From NCBI GenBank assembly GCA_021647505.1, contig JAKIUN010000016.1:1-60180 (forward strand): DNA of 60,180 nt. The letters are read 5' to 3'. Made by a program: the position numbers and the translations under genes. Position 1 is the first letter of the stretch. Each line of letters begins with the position of its first letter. Below, one piece after another: positions 25,301 through 32,562 of the stretch. This DNA comes from Gammaproteobacteria bacterium. GTDB lineage: Bacteria; Pseudomonadota; Gammaproteobacteria; SZUA-152. The notes under the pieces are model-generated. The model had not been told where the DNA came from and did not search any database. It saw only the letters and a program-made list of their open reading frames with translations.

Positions 25301-26131
25301 GTGAAATCCTTACTCATCAGCATTGGCGTATTTTTCTTGCTGTCGGTTCCAGCTCTGTTTCTATTATTTATGTACTTGACCGACATGCCTCCAAGACAAC
25401 TGGCTAATAACATTTATACCGAAGGAAAACTCTTTCTGTACAAGCAGGATATGATCGGAAAATTATCTCCCGATGAAATGACTCAGCTATACCAGGCAAC
25501 ATGTACCCGACAATGCCATAGCAGGGATGTCATCGAAGATAAACCCAGGACTGCCTTGGAGTGGGAATGGATAGTCACCCGCATGAAAACGCCAGATCTC
25601 GCAGATATATCAGACAAACATGCTGATGCCATTACTCGATACCTTCAGGAACACTATCTGAGTAATGTACCCACCGTCCTGCCAGCAAAGACTATGCGAT
25701 TTATAAAGCGGCACCTCTGGAAAAGTGATTTTGGTGATAGCGACCTGTATCTCGATATCATTTACATTCCCCGCGAACACCTCAGCCTGTTGCCGTACTT
25801 GGTAGCAAGAAAAATACCTAAGCAAAAATCAGGTGCTATTTTCATAGTTTATGTCAACACCCACCAAGGAACAATCCCGCCCTGGAACCTTGCTGAAATG
25901 TCTACGCTACATGACGGCAATGGCAATACACAACATGCAAATGGCTGGGAAATAATCTATGAAGACGGCCAAAACCATCACAAGCAAGGAATACTGACTT
26001 TCCCGGCTATTGATGAAAGAAAACCGGCTATCATAGATGTTGCCATTCACCTGCCAGGAATAAGGGAAAGGGTCTTCCAATGGAATCTTCCTATCGCACG
26101 TTTTACAGACAACGATGATGCAAAAAACTAA
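25301..26131 (+). CDS. Membrane-anchored protein with CX3CH motif
   Basis: A 276-residue protein starting at GTG. One N-terminal membrane helix (about residues 3-26) anchors it. Residues 68-73 read C-T-R-Q-C-H, so a haem c-like motif with three rather than two spacer residues, followed by ALEWEWIVTRMKTPDL, the pattern seen after the haem motif in small cytochromes. The remaining C-terminal 170 residues are beta-rich and unknown to me. If haem is bound, the unusual spacing could need the special maturation proteins encoded in this operon. It overlaps the following TlpA gene by 17 bases. Confidence 0.7.
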   Translation: MKSLLISIGVFFLLSVPALFLLFMYLTDMPPRQLANNIYTEGKLFLYKQDMIGKLSPDEMTQLYQATCTRQCHSRDVIEDKPRTALEWEWIVTRMKTPDLADISDKHADAITRYLQEHYLSNVPTVLPAKTMRFIKRHLWKSDFGDSDLYLDIIYIPREHLSLLPYLVARKIPKQKSGAIFIVYVNTHQGTIPPWNLAEMSTLHDGNGNTQHANGWEIIYEDGQNHHKQGILTFPAIDERKPAIIDVAIHLPGIRERVFQWNLPIARFTDNDDAKN

Positions 26132-26663
26132 GCGCTACAAACTATTCCTTATTGCGGGTGCCACGGGAATATTCATTGCCATCTCTCTGGCTGCAATGCT
26201 ACTGACGCGAGGTGATACAACAAAGGGGTTCTTCACTCAATCGGCAATAGAAACTAGGGAGCCAGCGCCTGATTTCAGCCTTGAATTATTTGATGGCAGC
26301 ACTTTTCGGCTAAGTGACCACAAGGGAAAGCCAATATTGATCAATTTCTTTGCATCCTGGTGCGCACCCTGCAAAGAGGAAATCCCCGACCTTGAAAATA
26401 TCGGCCAAGAGTACGGGCCAAAAGGTGTGGTGTTTTTGGCTATCGCCGTGAATGACAGCGAAGAAAAGGCGAGAACCTTTTTGAATGAGCTTGGCCTTAG
26501 CTTTCCTGCGGGGATCGATAAAACAAACAGTATCCAGGAGTCTTTCGGCGTGTATGGCCTACCAACCACCTATTTTATAGACAAAGAAGGTATTACGAAC
26601 TATCTCCATGCAGGCATTGTTACTGAGGAGTTATTGCGATATGAACTCGACAAGCTTCTTTAA
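26115..26663 (+). CDS. TlpA-like membrane-anchored thioredoxin
   Basis: A 182-residue protein with an N-terminal membrane helix (about residues 9-31) and a TlpA thioredoxin domain: FFASWC83-A-P-C86 and cis-proline loop GLPTTYFID. It is very similar to the protein at 18440-18949, including LELFDGSTFRLSD and the ending HAGIVTEELLRYELDKLL. Translation is coupled at both ends by overlap. It likely supplies reductant to apocytochrome or CuA cysteines in the periplasm, fed by the CcdA-like protein encoded two genes downstream. Confidence 0.9.
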   Translation: MMQKTKRYKLFLIAGATGIFIAISLAAMLLTRGDTTKGFFTQSAIETREPAPDFSLELFDGSTFRLSDHKGKPILINFFASWCAPCKEEIPDLENIGQEYGPKGVVFLAIAVNDSEEKARTFLNELGLSFPAGIDKTNSIQESFGVYGLPTTYFIDKEGITNYLHAGIVTEELLRYELDKLL

Positions 26664-27153
26664 GACTCTCGCTACTCTGTTCATCCTCACTGTCTTCCTT
26701 GCCGGTTGCAGCGAAGGCGGAAGAACATTATTGCAGGTTGGAGAAAAGGCCCCGCCATTTACCCTTACCCTGATTGACGGCAAACAAAGTCATCTTGACA
26801 TGTATGCCGGAAAAGGACTGGTTATAACCTTCATGTCCTCCTGGTGCCCCTGTTCAAACGAGTCCATTCCTCTGATAAAAAAGGCATATTTTAAGCATCG
26901 AGACGATGATGTGGTCTTTCTCATGATCGGCATCCAGGATGCCCGGTCAAAGTTTAAAAAATTCGTCGAAAAATGGAAGGTACCATTTTCTGCGGGCTAT
27001 GACGAAGACGACAAGATTGCCAGAGACTACGGTGTTGGCTCCCCGCCAACGACAATTTTCATCGATAAAACCGGGGTCGTAAAACGGGCTTTCTACGGAA
27101 ATATCGCGGATAAGGTGAAAGAGTTTCCACTATGGGTAGAGGAGATACGGTAA
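26641..27153 (+). CDS. Redoxin-family lipoprotein with CPC active site
   Basis: 170 residues from the ATG at 26641, which lies inside the end of the preceding gene. Lipobox L-A-G-C (cysteine 23), then an AhpC/TlpA-like redoxin domain: GEKAPPFTLTLIDGKQSHL, SSWC69-P-C71-SNESIP, and cis-proline loop GSPPTTIFID. The active site has one residue between the cysteines, where TlpA proteins have two. This may change redox potential or favour metal binding. The stop overlaps the next start (TAATG). Expected to act on the outer face of the inner membrane with the neighbouring TlpA. Confidence 0.85.
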   Translation: MNSTSFFKTLATLFILTVFLAGCSEGGRTLLQVGEKAPPFTLTLIDGKQSHLDMYAGKGLVITFMSSWCPCSNESIPLIKKAYFKHRDDDVVFLMIGIQDARSKFKKFVEKWKVPFSAGYDEDDKIARDYGVGSPPTTIFIDKTGVVKRAFYGNIADKVKEFPLWVEEIR

Positions 27154-27851
27154 TGGGAGCTAGCACCGCACTATGGGGAGGGTTCAGCTCTTTTTTCTCC
27201 ATCTGGCAAATATGTATCCTCCAGATCAGTCCATTCGTTATCGCCTTTCTGCTTGGTCTGTATCTGGCAACCCTTGAGCAAAAACCCAATGCGAGTATAC
27301 GCCAATGGGTTCTTGTTCCCTATGCTGCCTATATCTTGGGTTTCTGCCTATTTTATTCTCTGTTAATTGCCTCCGGATTAACCATCAGCCGATCCATCCT
27401 CTATCATATCGGCAACCTGAGAGTGGCTTCAGGCTTTATTATTCTCTTTGTGGCATTGTATCTGATTTTTCTCAATCGACTGTCTGTCCTGGGAGAAAGA
27501 CACAGCCCTACCGTGTCGAGCGTGCTTTCCCTGCTGATAGGCATGACCTTCGCCATCATCTATTCGCCCTGTATTACGCCAATCCTCTCTGAGATCATGG
27601 GCCTGGCGGCACAAAGAGGGACAGCCATCGAGGGCTGGTTCCTGGCATTTTTTTACGGGCTCGGCATCAGCCTCGCTCTGGGGGTAACGGCCGTCACCCT
27701 CATCCTGCTTCTCAGAAAACGCCAGATGGTCAGGCACCATGCCCGCTTGATCATCGGCATTTGCGGTCTCATCGTACTCGTGCCGGCACTGCTGAACATT
27801 ACCGGTCAAATGCGGCACTATAAGGCATTCTTTCTCGGCTTTCTGGTGTGA
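27153..27851 (+). CDS. CcdA/DsbD-type membrane protein
   Basis: 232 residues from the ATG at 27153 (TAATG junction with the upstream gene). About six membrane helices are visible. A YSPCITPIL motif in the middle is the hallmark Cys-Pro region of the CcdA family; the partner cysteine is less clear (ICILQISPFVIA near the N-terminus or LGFCLFYS). CcdA carries electrons from cytoplasmic thioredoxin to periplasmic TlpA-like proteins, matching the two thioredoxin genes just upstream. The frame stops at TGA (27849-27851), yet the same frame stays open for another 60 codons encoding two more membrane helices; see the next entry. Confidence 0.8.
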   Translation: MGASTALWGGFSSFFSIWQICILQISPFVIAFLLGLYLATLEQKPNASIRQWVLVPYAAYILGFCLFYSLLIASGLTISRSILYHIGNLRVASGFIILFVALYLIFLNRLSVLGERHSPTVSSVLSLLIGMTFAIIYSPCITPILSEIMGLAAQRGTAIEGWFLAFFYGLGISLALGVTAVTLILLLRKRQMVRHHARLIIGICGLIVLVPALLNITGQMRHYKAFFLGFLV

Positions 27852-28034
27852 CATGAAGGCCGGAAAGGGATTAAAAAACAGGTTTTTGGTGGCATGCTTA
27901 TCGGCCTTGGGGCCATCACCACGCTCTTGTCCAGGGTGACCGGGTTTGAGCTGGATATTTTTTACCTTGTTATCAGTGTCGTCGGCGCCAGCCTGGTTCT
28001 CATCGGCGTTCTGCAGAAAAGACCCGTGTCTTGA
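27852..28034 (+). pseudogene. In-frame continuation of the CcdA-like gene past a TGA
   Basis: Directly after the TGA, the same frame encodes HEGRKGIKKQVFGGMLIGLG and two hydrophobic helices ending in QKRPVS before a TGA at 28032. It could be the tail of a longer protein cut by a nonsense mutation, a separate small membrane gene starting at ATG 27894, or a sequencing error. No ribosome-binding site precedes 27894, which favours the first or last. Confidence 0.5.
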
Positions 28035-28049
28035 TAGCAAGAGAGTGCA

Positions 28050-28690
28050 TCAATTGTCAACGTGAATACTAAATGGCTCCTGCTGTTTGAATCGGGCCAG
28101 TGACAGATTCCAGGGATCCAGTGGTTCCCCCTTGGTCGCAGCAGCCAATTCAGAGAAAGCCCTATCTACATCGTGCCGACTGAGAAGAAGGCCCATCTGA
28201 GCATTGGGTAACACCACCATTTGCACCGTCCGCATTAAATTGCCATAGCCATCGTCCCAGCCATTTCCCGTAAACAACCGGTTCAGACGCCGACTCATGT
28301 TTATCACCGGGGGATTGACCGGGCGTTCCTCGTTGCCTACTGCAGACTTTTCTCCAGCCTCGGCGGATTTCTGTACCGCATCCTTTTCCCAGTCACTGTC
28401 AGACCATTGCCAGGCAACCAACTCGGCCAGCTTTTGCTGGTAGAGAAACTCATACCAGAACAGGCCATGCAGAAGATGCTCGACCCACCGGACATCCACT
28501 GGCCCGCCTTCACGACTGTGACGATACCCCTTGAGCAAACGGTAGGAATTGCGCAGGCGGATGAGCTGGCGCGGATTGTGGAACCCTATATCACGGGTCA
28601 ACCCGGCAAACAGATCCCGTTCGAAGGCGGTATCCTGCATCACCGCCTCCCGTTCTTGCCTTTTCGTCTCATCCAGGCTCCATGCCTGAA
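28050..28690 (-). pseudogene. C-terminal remnant of a KAP-type P-loop NTPase
   Basis: The minus-strand frame gives EREAVMQDTAFERDLFAGL followed by IGFHNPRQLIRLRNSYRLLKG, which resembles the C-terminal helical part of KAP-family NTPases (FxNPRxLxRLxN motif). No Walker A or B is present, so only the end of the gene survives. Upstream the frame runs into shadow sequence of an E3-binding-domain fragment, so the natural start is lost. KAP NTPases are often linked to phage defence or membrane-anchored signalling; nothing can be claimed for this remnant. Confidence 0.5.
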
Positions 28691-28925
28691 TCAACTTCTG
28701 GCTTGGGCAGCGCCGTTGGGGCCTCAACCCTTCCGGCCCTTTCCGTCTCGGTGACAGAGGTATTTTGTAGATTTTTTTCCGCCGCCGACTGGAGAAAAGC
28801 GACCACATCCCGCTTTAGGATCCTACCTTTATCGCCACTACCGGTGATTGCCGTGGCATCCAGGTTTTGCTCCTTGATCAGAGTGGCCGCAGCGGATGAG
28901 ACCGTCGGCAAAGTCAAGCTGCCAT
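28669..28925 (-). pseudogene. E3-binding-domain fragment (2-oxoacid dehydrogenase E2 type)
   Basis: The minus-strand frame reads LPTVSSAAATLIKEQNLDA then ITGSGDKGRILKRDVVAFL, a clear peripheral-subunit-binding domain as found in dihydrolipoyl acyltransferases, followed by a proline-rich linker. There is no lipoyl or catalytic domain. It is joined in frame to a truncated transposase on one side and, after a frame change near 28680, to the KAP-like remnant on the other. I read it as debris from rearrangement, though a domain embedded in a once larger NTPase gene is possible. Confidence 0.5.
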
Positions 28926-29257
28926 TGATTGACCTGGTGTGGATAAACACCTTGTTTGCGACAGTATTCGCTCTTTTCTTCTTCTCCCAACAAAGCACAT
29001 GCCATCACCATTTCAAGCCGATCCTCCAGACTCCAGTCCTGGGGCCTTTTCTCTCTTCTCTTGCCGCTTGACATTAAAGTACCATCATCTGAAGTGCATT
29101 CCAGACCATTGTTCCTTGCAGCTCTCATCCACTTTCCCAATGTTGAACTGCCTATTCCAAGTTCATCTACTATCTCTTTAAGGGTAATCCCAGCAGCCCG
29201 GCTCAATGCCTTTTCGACTGCCTGCATCTTAAATGATTGGGTATGTCTTGTACTCAT
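28838..29257 (-). pseudogene. Truncated IS3-type transposase OrfA (HTH)
   Basis: From the ATG at 29257 the frame encodes an OrfA-type helix-turn-helix (ITLKEIVDELGIGSSTLGKW) and a second conserved block (LLGEEEKSEYCRKQGVYPHQ), then continues into foreign sequence after about 28930. OrfB is absent. Upstream on the minus strand is a likely element end: TGTCAGGATAGATGTCGCC (about 29287-29305) plus a hairpin CTCTAAT/ATTAGAG at about 29273-29290. So one end of the insertion sequence survives and the rest was lost in a deletion. Confidence 0.7.
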
Positions 29258-29579
29258 TTTGCCCACCTCTAATGAAAATTAGAGGCGACATCTATCCTGA
29301 CACAGGGCATTACTGATGGCGAGACGCAATATCCCGGCCCTCAAATGCTCGCTTATCGTAGCGGAAGTTGGGCCAGCCAGGCTGTTGCCATATTCATTCC
29401 ATGGCGTGATTGTAGTACCTGCTCACGCCAGCTACCAACCAGGAGAGCGGGCAGTCAAGGTGGCACCGTAGCAAGCCATGGCGCGTGGCATTGTTGATAC
29501 AGATGCCACTAAAGAACAAAAATATTGATAATGATCATAAGTGAACATATTATAGGGGGTGCCTATTGGAGAATCTGCC

Positions 29580-29990
29580 ATGAATACACCCAATCCCCAG
29601 TCTGCGGTGAACGAGAGCGAAATAAGCCGTGTGGCCGTCAAACTGTTCTTTGGTATCGCCGATGAATGGGATTTGACAGACAAGCAGCGCTGCACACTGG
29701 CGGGGCTTGGAACCCGGACCACCCTGTATAACTGGCAGCGTAGGCTAGAAGCAGGCACGCCAATCAAGCTGTCCAAAGACACCCTGGAACGGCTGTCTTA
29801 TCTTGCTGGCATCTACAAGGGCGTTCAGTTGTTGTTTTCAGACCCGAACCAGTGGAAAACCTGGGTTCGCAAGCCGAATCGTGATTTTGGCGGACGGTCA
29901 GCCCTTGATCGCATGCTGGCTGGCCGGGTGGTGGATCTGGTGGATGTTCGGCGCTACCTGGATGGGTGGCGTGGTGAGCAGTATGTCTAA
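29580..29990 (+). CDS. Xre/MbcA/ParS-type antitoxin (DUF2384)
   Basis: 136 residues from the ATG at 29580, with GGAG nine bases upstream. The N-terminal part is a helix-turn-helix region (VAVKLFFGIADEWDLTDKQR, then TLYNWQRRLEAG); the C-terminal part is a DUF2384 (MbcA/ParS) domain: LSYLAGIYKGVQLLF, NRDFGGRSALDRMLAG and a final VRRYLDGWRG. This is the standard antitoxin architecture paired with RES toxins. Its stop overlaps the toxin start by 8 bases. It probably represses its own promoter; AT-rich sequence around 29520-29550 would hold the operator. Confidence 0.9.
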   Translation: MNTPNPQSAVNESEISRVAVKLFFGIADEWDLTDKQRCTLAGLGTRTTLYNWQRRLEAGTPIKLSKDTLERLSYLAGIYKGVQLLFSDPNQWKTWVRKPNRDFGGRSALDRMLAGRVVDLVDVRRYLDGWRGEQYV

Positions 29991-30642
29991 AGTAGACGTA
30001 CAGGGCGACTCATACCGCCTGATCCCCAGCCACTTCCCCCCGATTGGACTGTTCGAGAATCTACTCGACCCACAGGAACTGGAAGCGGCCTACGCATTGG
30101 AAAGCCTGACCAATGATCGATTGCAAGATGAAGTGGGGAATATTGCCTTGGTTGCACCAAAAGATCGCGTAACCGGGCCAGGCACGACAGCCATCATGGC
30201 GGCGTTCACCCATACGGGTACGGAAAGCCGCTTTACGAAGGGGCAATATGGGATATATTACGCAGGCCTCGATCTGGACACTGCTATTGCAGAATCCAGA
30301 TTCAGCCGTAGCCGGTTTCTGCAAGTGACGAGCGAAGGCCCTCAGGTACTCACGATGCGTTGCTACCACTGCGTGGTGGATGCGGCGTTGGTCGATGTGT
30401 GCGGAGACCCTAAAGTGCATGACCCTGACAGTTTTGTTCATGCCCAGGCGGTTGGGGAACAATTGAAGCAGCAAGATGAGTTGGGGATTCTGTATCGCTC
30501 TATCCGGCACGCAAAGGGCGAATGCGTTGCCCTGCTGAGACCGAAAGCGCTTACCCCGCCCGCTGTCCAGGCAGGGCATTATCAATTCCATTGGGATGGC
30601 AACAAGATTACTAACGTGCTCTCGGTCTCGGAGTACACATAA
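29983..30642 (+). CDS. RES-domain toxin
   Basis: 219 residues from the ATG at 29983 inside the antitoxin stop region. RES-family landmarks are visible: DSYRLIPSHFPPIGLFENLL at the start, SRFTKGQYGIYYAGLDLDTA followed by IAESRFSR (the Arg and Glu of the signature) and ECVALLRPKAL near the end. RES toxins degrade NAD+ or ADP-ribosylate a cellular enzyme, depending on the subfamily. The overlap with the antitoxin gene gives translational coupling, and the last base of its stop is shared with the next gene's start (TAATG). Confidence 0.88.
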   Translation: MSKVDVQGDSYRLIPSHFPPIGLFENLLDPQELEAAYALESLTNDRLQDEVGNIALVAPKDRVTGPGTTAIMAAFTHTGTESRFTKGQYGIYYAGLDLDTAIAESRFSRSRFLQVTSEGPQVLTMRCYHCVVDAALVDVCGDPKVHDPDSFVHAQAVGEQLKQQDELGILYRSIRHAKGECVALLRPKALTPPAVQAGHYQFHWDGNKITNVLSVSEYT

Positions 30643-31250
30643 TGCTGCGGTCTGTAGTGAAAGCTGAACTCATTAATCAACTGCTATGGCCATTCAAGAA
30701 TCTCCCAGAGTCCTATGTGGTCGTCGATACCGAGACGACCGGGCTGTTTGATGAACAAGGTGCGCCAGGTATTGTGAGTCTTGGGCTGGCCATGGTGCGT
30801 AAAGGCAGTGTAGCCGAGGCGACCGAATATCGCTTCAGGCCGCATCGCCCGATGACGGAGGAGGCCTTCAAAGTCAATGGCATCAGCAATGAACAGGCCC
30901 AAGGCTACCCATTATTTTCATCACATTGGACGGAAGTCTACAAATGGCTGACCAGCCGATTAGTGGTCATTCACAACGCGGAATTTGACTGGCCTTTGAT
31001 TATTGACCATGTAGAAAGGTATCAAGTAGAACCACCGTTCACAGCAGGTGTGTTTTGTTCACAACGGGCAGCACAGCCCTGGGCAAGGGCAATGGGGCTT
31101 AAGTGCTCGGAACGAGGTCCATCCCTCGATACCCTAACCCAAGTGCTGAAGGTAGAAGATTTTCGCCGTGAGAATAGTGGCATTCACGGGGCGACTATTG
31201 ACGCGAGGCAAACAGCGGCGGTTGTTGAAGCTTTGCGGGATCGTGAATAA
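30642..31250 (+). CDS. DnaQ-like DEDDh 3'-5' exonuclease
   Basis: A 202-residue protein with the exonuclease motifs in order: Exo I VVVDTETTG (Asp and Glu), Exo II VIHNAEFDWPLI (Asp) and Exo III HGATIDARQTA (His and Asp). No polymerase or GIY-YIG domain is fused. The domain is like the proofreading subunit of DNA polymerase III, but substrate could be DNA or RNA. The start codon overlaps the RES toxin stop (TAATG), so it is the third gene of the toxin-antitoxin operon. Its role there is unknown; it might act as a second effector or a regulator. Confidence 0.88.
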   Translation: MLRSVVKAELINQLLWPFKNLPESYVVVDTETTGLFDEQGAPGIVSLGLAMVRKGSVAEATEYRFRPHRPMTEEAFKVNGISNEQAQGYPLFSSHWTEVYKWLTSRLVVIHNAEFDWPLIIDHVERYQVEPPFTAGVFCSQRAAQPWARAMGLKCSERGPSLDTLTQVLKVEDFRRENSGIHGATIDARQTAAVVEALRDRE

Positions 31251-31485
31251 TCTGAGGTGAATTAATTAATCGTGGGCTGTCCCGAATGGCACACAAAATA
31301 TCATAACCGTTCTTGATTACAAAGACTTCACAAATAATTAGCCAAAATCATCTTTGCCCAATCGGGTAGCGGTTGTTTTTGTATTTTCAGATCACCGTGG
31401 TTAATAAATGTAACCGAAGTAAAAGGCTCATCATGTGACGAGTTATCATATAGCTGAACAGTATCGGCTAATACTAATGTATCGA

Positions 31486-31525
31486 CGGGATAGCGGTGGG
31501 ATAGCGGTGGGCAATGCCCACCCTA
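31486..31525. repeat. Tandem GATAGCGGTGGG plus partial GTGGGCA palindrome
   Basis: GGGATAGCGGTG occurs twice in tandem, followed by GTGGGCA-A-TGCCCACCCTAC, a partial copy of the 3062 element. It lies at the 3' end of the glycosyltransferase gene and overlaps its last codons. Confidence 0.7.
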
Positions 31526-32497
31526 CTTGGCTTTTCGTGTTGCCGGTAGACGACTCTTGCCAGGATCGATCAGGTAGTGCGGCCTTGCCTTGATTTCGTC
31601 ATAGATACGCGCAACGTAGCTACCCAGCAGGCCGAGGCTGAACATCAGTACGCTGCCGATGATCAGCAGCAGCAGGATCACGGTGGTGAAACCATCCAGC
31701 GCCTGGCCGGACAATTTGTCATACAGGGCCTTAGCACCGAGCAGCAGGCTAATAAGAAATGTCACTCCGCCTAGGAGGGTCACCAGTTGCAGGGGCAGTG
31801 CGGTAAAGGAGGAGATGGATTGCCACGACAGCTTCAGCAAACGCAGTGCACCCCACTTGCTTTCGCCCGCCTCACGCGCCGGTTCTTCGAAGGGAATCTG
31901 CGCGGCGGGAAAATGCATCCAGTTCACCAAGCCGCGAAAAAAGCGCGTGCGTTCCGGCAATGAACGGTAAGCTTCAATGACCTTGCGGTCGAGCAGTTTG
32001 TAGTCGGAGTGATTGTGCAGGCCGAGACCGGTAAGGGCATCGAAGAGTCGGTAAAAGGTATTGGCAAAATAGCGGTATAGGCCACTACGCGTATTGCGGG
32101 AGATTTTCACCGCCTCCACCACATCGACGCCGCTTGACCATAATTCAACCATCTTTGGCAGTAGCACGGGCGGGTGTTGCAGGTCACTGTCCATCACCAC
32201 CACGGCATCGGCATCAGTATGATCCAGACCGGCCATGATGGCGGCCTCTTTGCCAAAATTGCGATTCAGTACCAGCAGCGCGATATCACTGCGTTGTGCG
32301 CACAATGCCTGCACAATGCCAGGCGTGGTGTCCGTGGAGCCGTCATCGACAATGAGCAGGTCTGTACTGACAAATGCCGGCAGGGCTTCCAGCTGGCAAA
32401 AAATCTCGTCGAGGTGCCGGCGCAGGCCGTCGGCTTCGTTGTAGACCGGAATAATGAGGGTCAGGTGGCGCGTCGTCGGTGTGTCTTGTATTGTCAT
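31523..32497 (-). CDS. GT2 glycosyltransferase, polyprenyl-phosphate type (GtrB/ArnC/DPM1-like)
   Basis: 324 residues from the ATG at 32497. A GT-A domain (LTLIIPVYNEADGLRRHLDE, LLIVDDGSTDTT, then VVVMDSDLQHPP with the DxD-like metal site) is followed by two C-terminal membrane helices, the layout of enzymes that load a sugar onto undecaprenyl phosphate. The downstream sugar acceptor is not visible. It follows the YfhO-like gene by 65 bases on the same strand, so the two likely cooperate: one makes the lipid-linked sugar, the other uses it in the periplasm. Confidence 0.88.
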   Translation of the reverse strand: MTIQDTPTTRHLTLIIPVYNEADGLRRHLDEIFCQLEALPAFVSTDLLIVDDGSTDTTPGIVQALCAQRSDIALLVLNRNFGKEAAIMAGLDHTDADAVVVMDSDLQHPPVLLPKMVELWSSGVDVVEAVKISRNTRSGLYRYFANTFYRLFDALTGLGLHNHSDYKLLDRKVIEAYRSLPERTRFFRGLVNWMHFPAAQIPFEEPAREAGESKWGALRLLKLSWQSISSFTALPLQLVTLLGGVTFLISLLLGAKALYDKLSGQALDGFTTVILLLLIIGSVLMFSLGLLGSYVARIYDEIKARPHYLIDPGKSRLPATRKAK

Positions 32498-32562
32498 TGC
32501 TTTACCATTACCTGCTTGAGAGAAATGAGCAAGTAGCGGGATTGAGCGCCACAAACCCCGGG

